Origin: CAZBXE01 sp964496125
GTDB taxonomy: Bacteria > Chlamydiota > Chlamydiia > Chlamydiales > CAZBXE01
Direction: 5' to 3'
Assembly: GCA_964496125.1 (NCBI GenBank)
Contig: CAZBXE010000008.1
Span: 1 to 64,000 of the forward strand
Length of the DNA stretch: 64,000 nt
The translations under genes and the position numbers were made by a program. The notes below the pieces were generated by a model. The model ran no database searches, had not been told where the DNA came from, and saw only the letters and a program-made list of their open reading frames with translations. The first letter of the stretch is position 1, and each line of letters begins with the position of its first letter. Positions 52,516 to 61,925 of the stretch are shown one piece after another.

Positions 52516-52539
52516 ATGAACTTATCTGGATAGGTTCAT
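52516..52539. promoter_or_regulatory. 24-bp palindrome (operator-like), copy 2
   Basis: The half ATGAACTTATCT is followed by GGATAGGTTCAT. It differs from the perfect copy at 11966 in two positions of the left half. It ends 18 bp before ATG 52558, so a protein bound here would block transcription or translation of the deacetylase-like gene. Confidence 0.6.
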
Positions 52540-52557
52540 CTATTGTATAGGAAAGCC

Positions 52558-53373
52558 ATGCGCTACGTAATCATACGGGATGATGATCTTAATGCTCTCA
52601 CCCCTATCGACTCTCTGGAGAAGCTCTATCGTCCCTTCTTACAAAGGGGTTTGCCCGTAAATCTTGCAACCATCCCTCTTGTAAATACAAAAGCTTGTAT
52701 TCCAAGTGGAGCCCATGAGGAATTTCTTCTCTACCGCAAGGACTCGGATCCTTCTTTTGTATCTATCGGGTCAAATCCAAAACTTGTTGACTATATTTTG
52801 AGCCATCCTCTCTACCATATTGCGCAGCATGGGTATCACCATAATTACCACGAGTTTGCAAGTCAAAACCAAGAAGAAATTATCCACTGGCTCGAAGATG
52901 GGCTGCGTCTTATGGAAAAGGCAGGCTTTCCGAGGGCTGCTGCTTTTGTTGCTCCTCAAGATGTTATTTCAAAAACAGCCATGGATGAAATCGTAAAACG
53001 TTTCCCTGTAGTTGTGAAAAATTGGTATGCAAAAAACATGCTCCCCTTACGTTTTTGGCCCCCCTACTTTTTGAAAAAACTTCAAGGACACACACACTTT
53101 CGAGCTCGTAACATAACTTTTCTTGAGCGAGAGCGGTCCTATCTTGCACATGATTTTCCTCTAGAGCAGATTTTAGACAAAATCGAGGAAAACATCGCCT
53201 CAGAAACACTGACGGTGATCGCAACGCACTGGTGGTCTTTCTTCAAAGATCCATCCCGCACGGAAAGACTCATCCAGGTCTACCACACACTGGCCGATCG
53301 TCTTGCTAAAGATCAAAATATTCGTGTGATTACCTACAAAGACCTCCTCGATCTATCCATACCCCTCCATTAA
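52558..53373 (+). CDS. Polysaccharide deacetylase-like protein (DUF2334 type)
   Basis: A 271-residue NodB-like beta/alpha-barrel protein. It has the catalytic/metal triad start VIIRDDDLNAL, the HxxxH-like YHIAQHGYHHNYHEF, and the C-terminal VIATHWWSFF with the last conserved His. Such proteins remove acetyl groups from polysaccharides. ATG 52558 with AGGAAAGCC upstream is preferred over the TTG at 52543. It is divergent from the Wzc operon and 1 bp from the flippase gene, so it belongs to the same surface-polysaccharide locus. Confidence 0.82.
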   Translation: MRYVIIRDDDLNALTPIDSLEKLYRPFLQRGLPVNLATIPLVNTKACIPSGAHEEFLLYRKDSDPSFVSIGSNPKLVDYILSHPLYHIAQHGYHHNYHEFASQNQEEIIHWLEDGLRLMEKAGFPRAAAFVAPQDVISKTAMDEIVKRFPVVVKNWYAKNMLPLRFWPPYFLKKLQGHTHFRARNITFLERERSYLAHDFPLEQILDKIEENIASETLTVIATHWWSFFKDPSRTERLIQVYHTLADRLAKDQNIRVITYKDLLDLSIPLH

Positions 53374-53374
53374 A

Positions 53375-54889
53375 ATGAAACAGACTAGCCAAGCTCACAC
53401 CCTTTTATTCAATACGCTAAGCGGTGTATGCCGTCTGCTTATCAACATCAGCGTTCTCTTTTTTCTTACTCCTTTCATCATTCATCATATTGGACAGGCA
53501 GGATTTGGACTCTGGTCTCTGATCGTAGCCACCATTAGTTTCTTTGATCTGCTCGACGTAGGCCTTTGCCTTACAATCATCAAATATGTAACACAGTATA
53601 GAACAGAGAAAAAGTATGAGCTATGTAACAAGGTCTTAAGTACCTCCTTTTTTTCCTATCTTCTCCTAGCTTTTTTTGGCTCTTTGATTCTCCTTTGCTT
53701 TTCTCTTGTCTTTAACCAGATTTTTGCAATTGATTCTGAGTACCGGAATACTTCCCTGCTGCTACTTATTGTCATGGCATTTCGCTCTTTTTTTGTAGTC
53801 TTACCCTTTTCGTTATTTAGAGGTGTTCTTTTTGCAGAGCAGTATATTTACCTAACGAACGTGATCGCTCTTCTCTCTTCTCTTCTCTACGCTTTTCTTG
53901 TGTGGACTTTTTTTTCTAGTGGCTATGGGATCACAGCGCTTGCCTTTTTAAGTTTAGCCTGCGCACTGCTTGAATATGGTGCCTACGCTGTTTTTACTTA
54001 CAAGCTCGATCCACACATCTCGATTCGAAGAGAACTGGCAAATCTCCAAACGCTACAAGAGATTCTCCCCTTTAGTTTTGCTCAGTTTTTCTCCCACCTA
54101 GCCTCTATTATTCTTTTTAATAGCGATCTACTGATCATTAAATTTTTTCTCCCCTTAAGCGATGTGGGTCTCTATGCTGTGCCTCTAAAAATTGTCACCT
54201 ACGGCTATATGCTCCTTTCCCAGTTTTCGAGCACGCTTACCCCTTTAGCTGTAAAAACACATACCCTAGAAGATGAAAGCGCCCTTCGTACACTCTTTTA
54301 TAGGGGGACAAAATATGTCCTTATTCCCTCGACGATGCTCCTTGTGGCAGGGTCTTTCTTTGCAAAAGATCTGCTTACCCTATGGATCAACCCTACCTAT
54401 GCACCTGTTGCTTCTGTTTTAGTGGTTCTCTTGTTTTCGATGTGGCTTTCTTCCTTTTTTGGCTTTGGCTCGGATATTTTGCAGCTTACAGGATACCATC
54501 AAGCTGCCTTGCGTTATGCGATTGCTGGTGTTATCGGAAACCTTGCCTTTAGTGTTGTTCTTGTAGCGCCACTTGGACTTGTTGGGGTTGCTCTTGGAAC
54601 GCTGCTGGCCTCTATCCTAAGCCTTGTCCTCAACTTAAGAAAGCTCTTTGAAGTTTACCATATTGCTCTTCGCGAGTATCTTCTGAATATCGTTCCGATT
54701 GTGGGTATCCCAGCCCTTCTCCAGCTGTTCTTGCTTTCTGTTGCAAAAACCTTCTTTCCGCCCTCTTCTTTTTTCCTGTTACTCATGATCAACATCCCTG
54801 CGCTTTGTGCCAGCATCGTAATGACCTGGTTTTTCTTAAGCGACAGAGAAAAAAGCCACGTGACCACTCTCTTCCAGAAAAGGCGCTAA
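53375..54889 (+). CDS. Wzx-type polysaccharide flippase (MOP superfamily)
   Basis: A 504-residue inner-membrane protein with about 12-14 hydrophobic helices. It opens LLFNTLSGVCRLLINISVLFFLTPFIIHHIGQAGFGLWSL, the typical O-antigen translocase start, with FFDLLDVGLCLTIIKYVTQY following. It would flip undecaprenyl-linked repeat units to the periplasm for the Wzc/Wza export machinery. It is transcribed with the deacetylase-like gene. No Wzy polymerase was found nearby. Confidence 0.92.
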   Translation: MKQTSQAHTLLFNTLSGVCRLLINISVLFFLTPFIIHHIGQAGFGLWSLIVATISFFDLLDVGLCLTIIKYVTQYRTEKKYELCNKVLSTSFFSYLLLAFFGSLILLCFSLVFNQIFAIDSEYRNTSLLLLIVMAFRSFFVVLPFSLFRGVLFAEQYIYLTNVIALLSSLLYAFLVWTFFSSGYGITALAFLSLACALLEYGAYAVFTYKLDPHISIRRELANLQTLQEILPFSFAQFFSHLASIILFNSDLLIIKFFLPLSDVGLYAVPLKIVTYGYMLLSQFSSTLTPLAVKTHTLEDESALRTLFYRGTKYVLIPSTMLLVAGSFFAKDLLTLWINPTYAPVASVLVVLLFSMWLSSFFGFGSDILQLTGYHQAALRYAIAGVIGNLAFSVVLVAPLGLVGVALGTLLASILSLVLNLRKLFEVYHIALREYLLNIVPIVGIPALLQLFLLSVAKTFFPPSSFFLLLMINIPALCASIVMTWFFLSDREKSHVTTLFQKRR

Positions 54890-54912
54890 CACCCCCGTGA
54901 TCGATCAAACCT

Positions 54913-57027
54913 TCATCCTGAGGAGAGCTTGGCGTATCTAGCAGCGATCTCCTTACGGCTGTCATCGGCATCAAAGTGGATCTGGTAGGTCAGACCCACA
55001 GATGTCAGGCGAGAAGAGAGCACCGTACCCCTTCCAAATAGGGGATGGATGACCCGGTCTTGAGGCAGAAATACAGAAGGACTTTCATCAGGTGAAGGCG
55101 CAAGCGGCTCGTAGTAGGATCCCTGCCTGCGGGCGCGATCTGTGTGTTCTTTGGGAACCTCTCGAAGAAACCTGCTCTCCCTCATTCTGCGGACGCTGCC
55201 CCATAAGAATCGCTCTTTCACGTGGGAAAGAAAAAGGCGCTCTTTCGCACGTGTCATCCCTACATAACAAAGGCGCCTCTCTTCTTGGATCTGACCTTCA
55301 TCTTGCTTCGAGTTGATGTGAGGAAGAAGATCTTCTTCTAAACCCACAACAAAGGTAATCGGAAACTCAAGGCCCTTACCATTGTGCAACGTCATGAGGC
55401 AGAGATGCTCTTTTTGCTTTGCATCCGCCTCATCGAGTGTGCTTCTTAAGGAAAGCTCTTCCAAGAAAGCGGAGAGGGAAGGATCTTCCCTTCCGTTTTG
55501 CCAGTCTGCCGCTTTTGCAATCAGCTCTTCCACGTTACCTCGTCTATCCTCAAACGTTTCAGGATCTGAAAGCAAATACTCCATATACTTTGTCTTTTGA
55601 ATTGTCTCTCGCATCAGCTCATCCAAGCTTGTATTTTTAGCAAGCTTCTGAAGATCCTTAATCAAAGATACATACTCATAGAGCCCTTCTTTTTGCTTTT
55701 TTGTCAGCGCAACTTCTGTATGGTCATCCAAAATCCCTTGGCAATAAGCAAGAAGCGAAACCCCTTCGTTTGTGGCTCCCTGTAAAATTTTTTCAATGGT
55801 AGCCTCTCCTAGGCCTCGCTTTGGCAAGTTGATCGTTCGCGTAAAAGAGACCCCGTCTGAACCCGATTGAACCATTCGCAGAAACGAAAGAATATCCTTG
55901 ATCTCTTTTCTCTGGTAGAACGACATGCCTCCCACGATGACATAGGGGATATTATTTTGTAAAAGAGCGTCCTCAAATACCCGCGACTGAAAGTTTGTAC
56001 GGTAAAAAATCACCATATCTTTAAAAGAAAACCCTTTATCTCGAAAGTGCAAGATCTTCTCGATAACAAAGTCGGATTCCCCATGCTCATTTTCAGCAGC
56101 ATACACCTGCACCTTTTCCCCCTCGCCCAAATTGCTCCAAAGTTTTTTATGAAACCTTTGGTCATTGTGAGAGATCAGGCCGTTGGCTGCTTGGAGAATA
56201 TGCCCCTTGCTCCGGTAGTTTTGTTCAAGGCGTACAACCTTTGCTCCCGGAAAGTCCTTTTCAAAGTCAAGAATGTTGCGGATATTTGCCCCACGCCATG
56301 AGTAGATCGACTGGTCAGGGTCGCCCACGACGCAGATATTTCCCTTTTTCTGGATGAGTAGATGGACAATTTCATACTGCACTTCGTTGGTATCTTGGTA
56401 CTCATCGATCAAAAGATAGTCATACCGGTCTTGTACCCTTGCCAAAACATCAGGATGCTCTTTAAAAAGGCGAGCTGTCTGTAAAAGGAGATCATCAAAA
56501 TCAAACGACTGATACTCAAAGAGCTTCTCTTGGTATCTTTCATACACTGTTTTAAAGACCTTGCCATCTTCATCTTTATCCGAGGCATCTTTAGGAAGGA
56601 TCATGTCGTTTTTTGCCTTCGAGATCCAGGCTTTTGCTTTCTTTGCATCTGCCTTTTTCTCGGGGACACCGAGCTCTGTAAGGATGGTCTTTAGAAGTTT
56701 AAGAGCGTCCTCTTCGTCATAAATGGTAAACGTAGAGGGGTAACCGAGGTGAGGAGCAAATTCACGAAGAAGCCTAGCTCCTAGGCTGTGAAAGGTGCTG
56801 ATGTAGACAAAATGGTTTGTATTATGCTGGATCCTCTCTTGCATTTCCCGGGCTGCCTTATTCGTAAAGGTAAGCCCTAAAATCCGTGAGGGGAGCACGC
56901 CACTTTCGATGAGATGGACAATTCTTCCAACGACAACTCTTGTTTTGCCAGATCCTGCCCCTGCAATGACAAGAAGTGGCCCGTCTTTATGTTCTACTGC
57001 CTCCCTTTGTTCTTCGTTCATCTGCAT
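54913..57027 (-). CDS. pcrA: UvrD/PcrA-family DNA helicase
   Basis: A 704-residue superfamily 1A 3'-5' helicase. Motif Q/I: LNxEQ-type MNEEQREAVEH, then AGAGSGKTR. Motif Ia: LTFTNKAAREM. Motif II: LLIDEYQDTN. Motif III: GDPDQSIYSWRGA. Motif IV: LEQNYRS. Motif V: LMTLHNGKGLEFP. Motif VI: EERRLCYVGMTRAKERLFLS. It unwinds DNA in nucleotide-excision and mismatch repair and removes replication blocks. The C-terminal tail (about 640-704) ends in the PcrA-type small domain (FGRGTVLSS..). It overlaps putA by 41 bp. Confidence 0.96.
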   Translation of the reverse strand: MQMNEEQREAVEHKDGPLLVIAGAGSGKTRVVVGRIVHLIESGVLPSRILGLTFTNKAAREMQERIQHNTNHFVYISTFHSLGARLLREFAPHLGYPSTFTIYDEEDALKLLKTILTELGVPEKKADAKKAKAWISKAKNDMILPKDASDKDEDGKVFKTVYERYQEKLFEYQSFDFDDLLLQTARLFKEHPDVLARVQDRYDYLLIDEYQDTNEVQYEIVHLLIQKKGNICVVGDPDQSIYSWRGANIRNILDFEKDFPGAKVVRLEQNYRSKGHILQAANGLISHNDQRFHKKLWSNLGEGEKVQVYAAENEHGESDFVIEKILHFRDKGFSFKDMVIFYRTNFQSRVFEDALLQNNIPYVIVGGMSFYQRKEIKDILSFLRMVQSGSDGVSFTRTINLPKRGLGEATIEKILQGATNEGVSLLAYCQGILDDHTEVALTKKQKEGLYEYVSLIKDLQKLAKNTSLDELMRETIQKTKYMEYLLSDPETFEDRRGNVEELIAKAADWQNGREDPSLSAFLEELSLRSTLDEADAKQKEHLCLMTLHNGKGLEFPITFVVGLEEDLLPHINSKQDEGQIQEERRLCYVGMTRAKERLFLSHVKERFLWGSVRRMRESRFLREVPKEHTDRARRQGSYYEPLAPSPDESPSVFLPQDRVIHPLFGRGTVLSSRLTSVGLTYQIHFDADDSRKEIAARYAKLSSG

Positions 57028-60000
57028 CTAACGTCTCCTCTCGCATTCCTAAATTGCCGTAGCGGTGATAATCAAAACTAATACTCTGCTCTTTCAAATA
57101 ATGGAGCAGCTCAATCCTTCCGTTTGCTAAAACAGGCCCTGTGTAGACATACACCCCATTCTTATGGAGCTTTCTTAAAAGGTGAGGCTCTATGGGCCCA
57201 AGGAACCGGACTCTTGCCCCCTCCCCTTGGCTCACCCTTTGAGCAAACGTATCTTCACTCTCTTCTACGATTTCTATATTAAAACTCTTCCAAAACCCCT
57301 TTTCAGAGACAGTGCCACTGATGGTAGGCTTTGCGCCGCACATGAAAGCTGCAGCTACAAACCGGTAAAAGTCAATCGGCGCATCTGTCGGCATGAGCCG
57401 CAGGATCAGCCGATCATGAGGCACGTAGCGGAAAATATTATCTTGCCCGCGCACGTTGCTAGGATCGTGCCCTTTACTAAAATAACTCTTCCAGTAAAAG
57501 GAGTAGCTTCCCACACTTGCATCGAAGAGTTTGAGCTCTTCGGCGGCCACCCTTTCCCTAATCAAGCCCACACATTCTGGGGGCGCCTCTTGCTCCTCTG
57601 GAAGCCCCTTTTGCTGAGGGTGAAGAAGCTGCAACACGAAATTGGGTCCACCTGCCTTTCCACCCGGGCCAAACTGGCTATGTTTCCAGCCTCCAAACGG
57701 CTGCCTTTCTACAATTGCTCCCGTAATACCTCGGTTAATGTAGCAGTTTCCTGCCTCTATTTTCGCAAGCCAAAACTCCCTTTCACGATCATCGAGAGTT
57801 TGTAGGCCCGCCGTCAGTCCGTACTCAGTCCCGTTAGCAAGCTGCAGCGCGTGCTCCATATTTTCAGCACACATAACGCTTAAAACCGGCCCAAACAGCT
57901 CCTTTTTATACGTAGTGCTCTTTTGTGTGACCCCAATCTTGATGCCTGGGGTAAAAAGCTGTGGGTTTTCCGGGTCGTTCTTTGGCGCAAGCAACCACTC
58001 TTCCCCCTCTTCTAGCACACTGAGCCCGCACTTTAGCCGCTCGTTTGGCAGATCAATTAAAGGACCAATATCGGTATCAAGATCCCAGGCTGATCCTACC
58101 TTTAAGCTCTCCGCAGCATCGCAAAGCTGCTCTCTGAACTGGAGGGAATGATACACTTCCTTTTCTAAAATCGCAAGGCTGCAAGCACTGCATTTTTGCC
58201 CAGCATGGAGGAAGGCTGATTTTACAATATCCTTAACAGCTAGATCTCTGTCAGAAAGACTTGTCACAATAATGCTATTTTTACCACCCAGCTCTCCAAT
58301 AAGCGAAATACCCGGGGCAAGGGCAAGAAAGTGTCTTGCCGTGTTAAAACCACCGGTCAGAAGAATAGCATCTACTCTAGGATCCTTAATCAGCTGCGAC
58401 CCTACAGGCTCATCTTCGCAAGGAAGGAACTGGAGCACTTCAGGGCTGATCCCTGCCTCCCAAAAAAGTTTTGCCACAGTAAATCCGACAAGTACAGCTT
58501 GAGGTGCCGGCTTAAAAATGACGCTATTGCCAGCAGCAAGCGCAGCTGCGATGCCCCCAACTGGGATCGAGCAGGGAAAGTTCCAAGGAGGCGTGACAAG
58601 CACTACCCCTTTTGGAGTCCAGGTAAGGTCCTTCATCGCAAAGAGCTCTTCTGCATTTCTTCTGTAATATTCTAAAAAATCAATTGCTTCTGTGACCTCA
58701 GGATCGGCCTCCAAAACGACTTTACCAGTGTCTGCCACCATGGCTGCGATGAGCTCCCCCCTGCGCTCTCGGAATTTTTCCGCGGCAGCAAAGAGAAGCC
58801 TAGATCTCTCTTTCATGGGAAGATACCCCCAAGACTGTTGACTCTTTTTTGCACACGCAAGTGACTTATCTGCAAGAGACTCATCCGCTACTGTATAGGT
58901 ATAAAAAGCATTTCCTGGGCACGAGGGGTCAATCCCCCCTTTCTCCCTTTGCTTGATCTTGATAAACTCCCCAGAAACTACAAGGGGAACAATTCGTGTC
59001 TTCTTGTGAGCAAACTCGGCAAGAGACTTCTTCACCCACTCTTGATTCACTTTCTTTGCAAAGTCAATGTCTGGTTCATGGTGGTATTTGTCTGCGAAGG
59101 CAAAAGACTTTCTCTTCTCAGTCCTTCTCGGATCAAAACTTACACTATCCGCATTGCGGCACGACTTCAAAAATGCCTCTGCCTGCTCTTTCCACTCGGA
59201 TGATCCGACTTTAAGACCGAAAGCGTTTCGTAAGAAGTTATGTGGCGCTGTGTTTTCATCTAAGCGGCGTACAAGGTAGGCAACAGCGCTATGAAAATTT
59301 TCTCTTGCCGCGGCAGGGCAGTAGAGAAGCATCTCTTTGGCAAGAGACTGCACAACTCTTCGTTGATGGTCTGCCATACCGCCTAGCATTTCAAAATGAA
59401 CCTGTTTCTCTAGCCCATTTTCTGCGCGCAGTAAAAGAGCATACGCAATATCAAAGAGGTTATGGCTAGCCACGCCGATTTGGACGGCTTTTGCATGCTC
59501 AGGCTTGCAGCCATAGGTAAGCATTTTTTTAAAGTTTGCGTCCACGTTTTCTTTTGAAGGATAGGGAGCGGCTGTCCACCCTTGCATTGACGCTTCGAGC
59601 TCTTCCATGGCAAGGTTTGCGCCTTTGACGATCCTAAGACAAATCGGCGCTCCTCCCTTTTTTACCCTCTCCATCGCCCAAGTAGTCAGCTTTTTTTGAA
59701 GAGAAAACGAGTCGGGTAGATAGCTTTGTAAAACAATACCTGCCGTTAAATGAAAAAACTCCTTCTGATCGAGCACGCGTTGAAACAAATCTAGGGTAAT
59801 ATGTAAATCGCGATACTCCTCCATATCGAGGTTGACAAGCTTTTGTTTTGGCAGGGCTACCCGGTATAGCTCTGCAAGTCTTTCTGAAAGGATAGAGAGG
59901 GTTTCCTCTAAGGCTAAGAGCTTAATTCGACTGCTGATGCTCGAAATCTTTACAGAAATTACTTCTACTTCTTCTTTAGAAAGGTCTTCTAGATAGGTTG

Positions 60001-60550
60001 TAAGCCGTTTTTTTGCTTCTTTTTCCCCTAAAATAGCCTCCCCAATATGGTTTAAGTTAACACGAATGCCTTCGGCACTTCTTTTTTTTATCTCTTTTTC
60101 TAGTTTACCAGGCTCACCTGGTAATACAAGACCCTCCAATTCTTTGATCATCATAGTCTTCATGAGAGGAACGAACAGAAACGGCGCCATTTTCGCAAAA
60201 AACTTAAAAATATAAAGACACGCCTTTTGCCAAGGAAGAAGAAACTGTGGCATCCCGTAGCGATTCAGCAAGTGCACCACTTGGTCTGCAATCCGGCTGT
60301 TTCTGCTGCTTCGAAAACATTGGTCGGTTAGCCGTAGTAAAAAAACCTTTCCCTTCTGATCAGAAAGAAGACGGGCTAAGCTTTCTTGCTGCTTGCGTTC
60401 TTTTCTTGTTTGTACACGGGTAGACTCCTGAAGCAAAAGCCCTGCCAGGAGAATGGCTTTTTCTCCCCGCTCTTCATCGGAAGAGAAAGGATGCTTCTCT
60501 GCCGCCCAAAGAATCTTGCCTGCTGCCTCTAGAAAGCTTGCCGATACCAT
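56987..60550 (-). CDS. putA: Bifunctional proline dehydrogenase / 1-pyrroline-5-carboxylate dehydrogenase
   Basis: A 1187-residue PutA. The proline dehydrogenase barrel (about 140-450) contains VNLDMEEYRDLHITLDLF, LQSYLPDS, CLRIVKGANLAMEE and the EMLGGMADHQRR loop; FAD is its cofactor. The aldehyde dehydrogenase domain (about 540-1010) has the Rossmann TPPWNFPCSIPVGGIAAALAAGNSVIFKPAP, catalytic Glu in LIGELGGKN and catalytic Cys in AGQKCSACS. No N-terminal ribbon-helix-helix repressor domain is present, so it should not regulate its own gene. Proline is oxidised to glutamate, with electrons going to quinone and NADH. The last 170 residues are a family-variable tail. Confidence 0.95.
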   Translation of the reverse strand: MVSASFLEAAGKILWAAEKHPFSSDEERGEKAILLAGLLLQESTRVQTRKERKQQESLARLLSDQKGKVFLLRLTDQCFRSSRNSRIADQVVHLLNRYGMPQFLLPWQKACLYIFKFFAKMAPFLFVPLMKTMMIKELEGLVLPGEPGKLEKEIKKRSAEGIRVNLNHIGEAILGEKEAKKRLTTYLEDLSKEEVEVISVKISSISSRIKLLALEETLSILSERLAELYRVALPKQKLVNLDMEEYRDLHITLDLFQRVLDQKEFFHLTAGIVLQSYLPDSFSLQKKLTTWAMERVKKGGAPICLRIVKGANLAMEELEASMQGWTAAPYPSKENVDANFKKMLTYGCKPEHAKAVQIGVASHNLFDIAYALLLRAENGLEKQVHFEMLGGMADHQRRVVQSLAKEMLLYCPAAARENFHSAVAYLVRRLDENTAPHNFLRNAFGLKVGSSEWKEQAEAFLKSCRNADSVSFDPRRTEKRKSFAFADKYHHEPDIDFAKKVNQEWVKKSLAEFAHKKTRIVPLVVSGEFIKIKQREKGGIDPSCPGNAFYTYTVADESLADKSLACAKKSQQSWGYLPMKERSRLLFAAAEKFRERRGELIAAMVADTGKVVLEADPEVTEAIDFLEYYRRNAEELFAMKDLTWTPKGVVLVTPPWNFPCSIPVGGIAAALAAGNSVIFKPAPQAVLVGFTVAKLFWEAGISPEVLQFLPCEDEPVGSQLIKDPRVDAILLTGGFNTARHFLALAPGISLIGELGGKNSIIVTSLSDRDLAVKDIVKSAFLHAGQKCSACSLAILEKEVYHSLQFREQLCDAAESLKVGSAWDLDTDIGPLIDLPNERLKCGLSVLEEGEEWLLAPKNDPENPQLFTPGIKIGVTQKSTTYKKELFGPVLSVMCAENMEHALQLANGTEYGLTAGLQTLDDREREFWLAKIEAGNCYINRGITGAIVERQPFGGWKHSQFGPGGKAGGPNFVLQLLHPQQKGLPEEQEAPPECVGLIRERVAAEELKLFDASVGSYSFYWKSYFSKGHDPSNVRGQDNIFRYVPHDRLILRLMPTDAPIDFYRFVAAAFMCGAKPTISGTVSEKGFWKSFNIEIVEESEDTFAQRVSQGEGARVRFLGPIEPHLLRKLHKNGVYVYTGPVLANGRIELLHYLKEQSISFDYHRYGNLGMREETLDADERRTKGGSRT

Positions 60551-60614
60551 ATCGCGACCCTAGCAGAAAAGAACCTTTACAAAAAGAGTTTCATTGATCC
60601 AAAATGCACCTACT

Positions 60615-61859
60615 ATGGTTACCCGTTTTTTTCTTTTCTTTCTCTTTCTTTTGTCTACTGCCCTAGCTAGCGAGCCAAAAGTCTCCCTGGGTGTGGAGAA
60701 TCTCCTCAATACCAACAAGATTTCACTCCTTCTCGGAAAAAGAGTAGGGCTTGTGACAAACCACACAGGCGTGGATGGGAAATTAAGACCGACAGTCTCT
60801 TGTCTTAAGGAAAAAGCAAAAGAGGGAGGATACCAAGTTACAGCCTTCTTTGCCCCAGAACATGGCCTGACAGGCGCACACCACAACTCTGAAAAAGTGG
60901 AACATGCTAAGGACAAAGATGGTATCCCCATCTTCAGTCTCCATGGATCTGCCACCCGCCCCACCCCCGATATGCTGAAAGAGGTAGATATCATTCTCTA
61001 CGATATCCAAGATATTGGTTGCCGCTCGTATACCTATGCCACAACTCTTTTCTACGTGATGGAAGAGGCGGCAAAACACCACATTCCCGTGGTAGTTCTC
61101 GACCGCCCTAACCCCATGGGAGGTCTTCTGATTGACGGACCTATGCTCGAGGAAAAGTGGCGCTCTATGGTAGGCTACATTAACGTTCCCTACTGTCATG
61201 GGATGACAATCGGTGAGCTTGCCCTCTTTTTCAATGGCGAGTACAAAATTGGCTGTGAGCTACATGTTATCCCTATGAAAGGCTGGCACAGAGAGATGCT
61301 TTACAAAGACACAGGTCTGACTTGGATTCCAACAAGCCCACAGCTTCCCGAGAATGACACCCCCTTTTTTTACCCCACGACAGGCATTTTAGGAGAGCTT
61401 CAGATCTTAAATATCGGGATAGGCTATACTCTTCCCTTTAAAATCGTGGGAGCGCCATGGATTGATGCAGAAAAATTTGCAGATAGTCTTAACAAGCAAA
61501 AGTTTCCGGGGGTCCACTTCCAGCCTTTTTATTATAAACCCTTTTTTGGTCGCTTTGCACAAAAAGACTGCCAGGGGGTGTTGATTGTACTAGAAGACCC
61601 AAAGGTTTACAAACCTGTATCTACACAATTTCTTATCCTTGGCATGCTCAAAAGCCTTTATCCAGAGCAATTTCAGGTTGCGCTGAAAGAAGTAAAGCAT
61701 CGCAAGGAGATGTTCCACAAAGTGAATGGGACGGAAAAAGTTTACAATACTCTTGTGGATGAGCCCTTTGCTGTCTGGCCACTTAGACGCTTGCATGAAG
61801 AGGAGAGGAAACAATTCTACCATACCCGCAAAAAATACCTGCTTAAAGAGTACGCTTAA
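60615..61859 (+). CDS. DUF1343 / NamZ-like exo-beta-N-acetylmuramidase
   Basis: A 414-residue exported protein with signal peptide MVTRFFLFFLFLLSTALA. A TTG at 60594 with AAAGAG at close spacing would add seven residues and cannot be excluded. It follows the NamZ pattern: GVENLL, GKRVGLVTNHTGVD, FFAPEHGLTGAHH, IILYDIQDIGCRSYTYATTL, VVLDRPNPMGG, NVPYCHGMTIGELALFFN, and WIPTSPQLPENDTPFFYPTTGILG. NamZ releases terminal MurNAc from peptidoglycan fragments. It probably acts in the periplasm on the small peptidoglycan ring of chlamydiae. Confidence 0.88.
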   Translation: MVTRFFLFFLFLLSTALASEPKVSLGVENLLNTNKISLLLGKRVGLVTNHTGVDGKLRPTVSCLKEKAKEGGYQVTAFFAPEHGLTGAHHNSEKVEHAKDKDGIPIFSLHGSATRPTPDMLKEVDIILYDIQDIGCRSYTYATTLFYVMEEAAKHHIPVVVLDRPNPMGGLLIDGPMLEEKWRSMVGYINVPYCHGMTIGELALFFNGEYKIGCELHVIPMKGWHREMLYKDTGLTWIPTSPQLPENDTPFFYPTTGILGELQILNIGIGYTLPFKIVGAPWIDAEKFADSLNKQKFPGVHFQPFYYKPFFGRFAQKDCQGVLIVLEDPKVYKPVSTQFLILGMLKSLYPEQFQVALKEVKHRKEMFHKVNGTEKVYNTLVDEPFAVWPLRRLHEEERKQFYHTRKKYLLKEYA

Positions 61860-61882
61860 GCAGTCACTCATTTGCCTAAGAT

Positions 61883-61909
61883 TTAGCAGTTGAGACAAGT
61901 ATTTGCTAA
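61883..61909. promoter_or_regulatory. Degenerate CIRCE element (HrcA operator)
   Basis: TTAGCAGTT - 9 nt - ATTTGCTAA keeps the exact CIRCE geometry (9-9-9) and the outer half-sites TTAGCA/TGCTAA. The inner bases differ from TTAGCACTC/GAGTGCTAA. It ends 16 bp upstream of the -35 of groES, so HrcA could regulate the chaperonin operon from here. Confidence 0.65.
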
Positions 61910-61925
61910 AAAACGCTTTCCCCTC

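Noticed and set aside
55214..55230. Second parS-like sequence (CTTTCACGTGGGAAAG)
   Set aside because: Outer bases deviate from the parS consensus and the dyad is imperfect; it lies within pcrA coding sequence.
60560..60994. 144-codon minus-strand frame opposite the namZ start
   Set aside because: Antisense shadow of a clearly coding signal-peptide gene.
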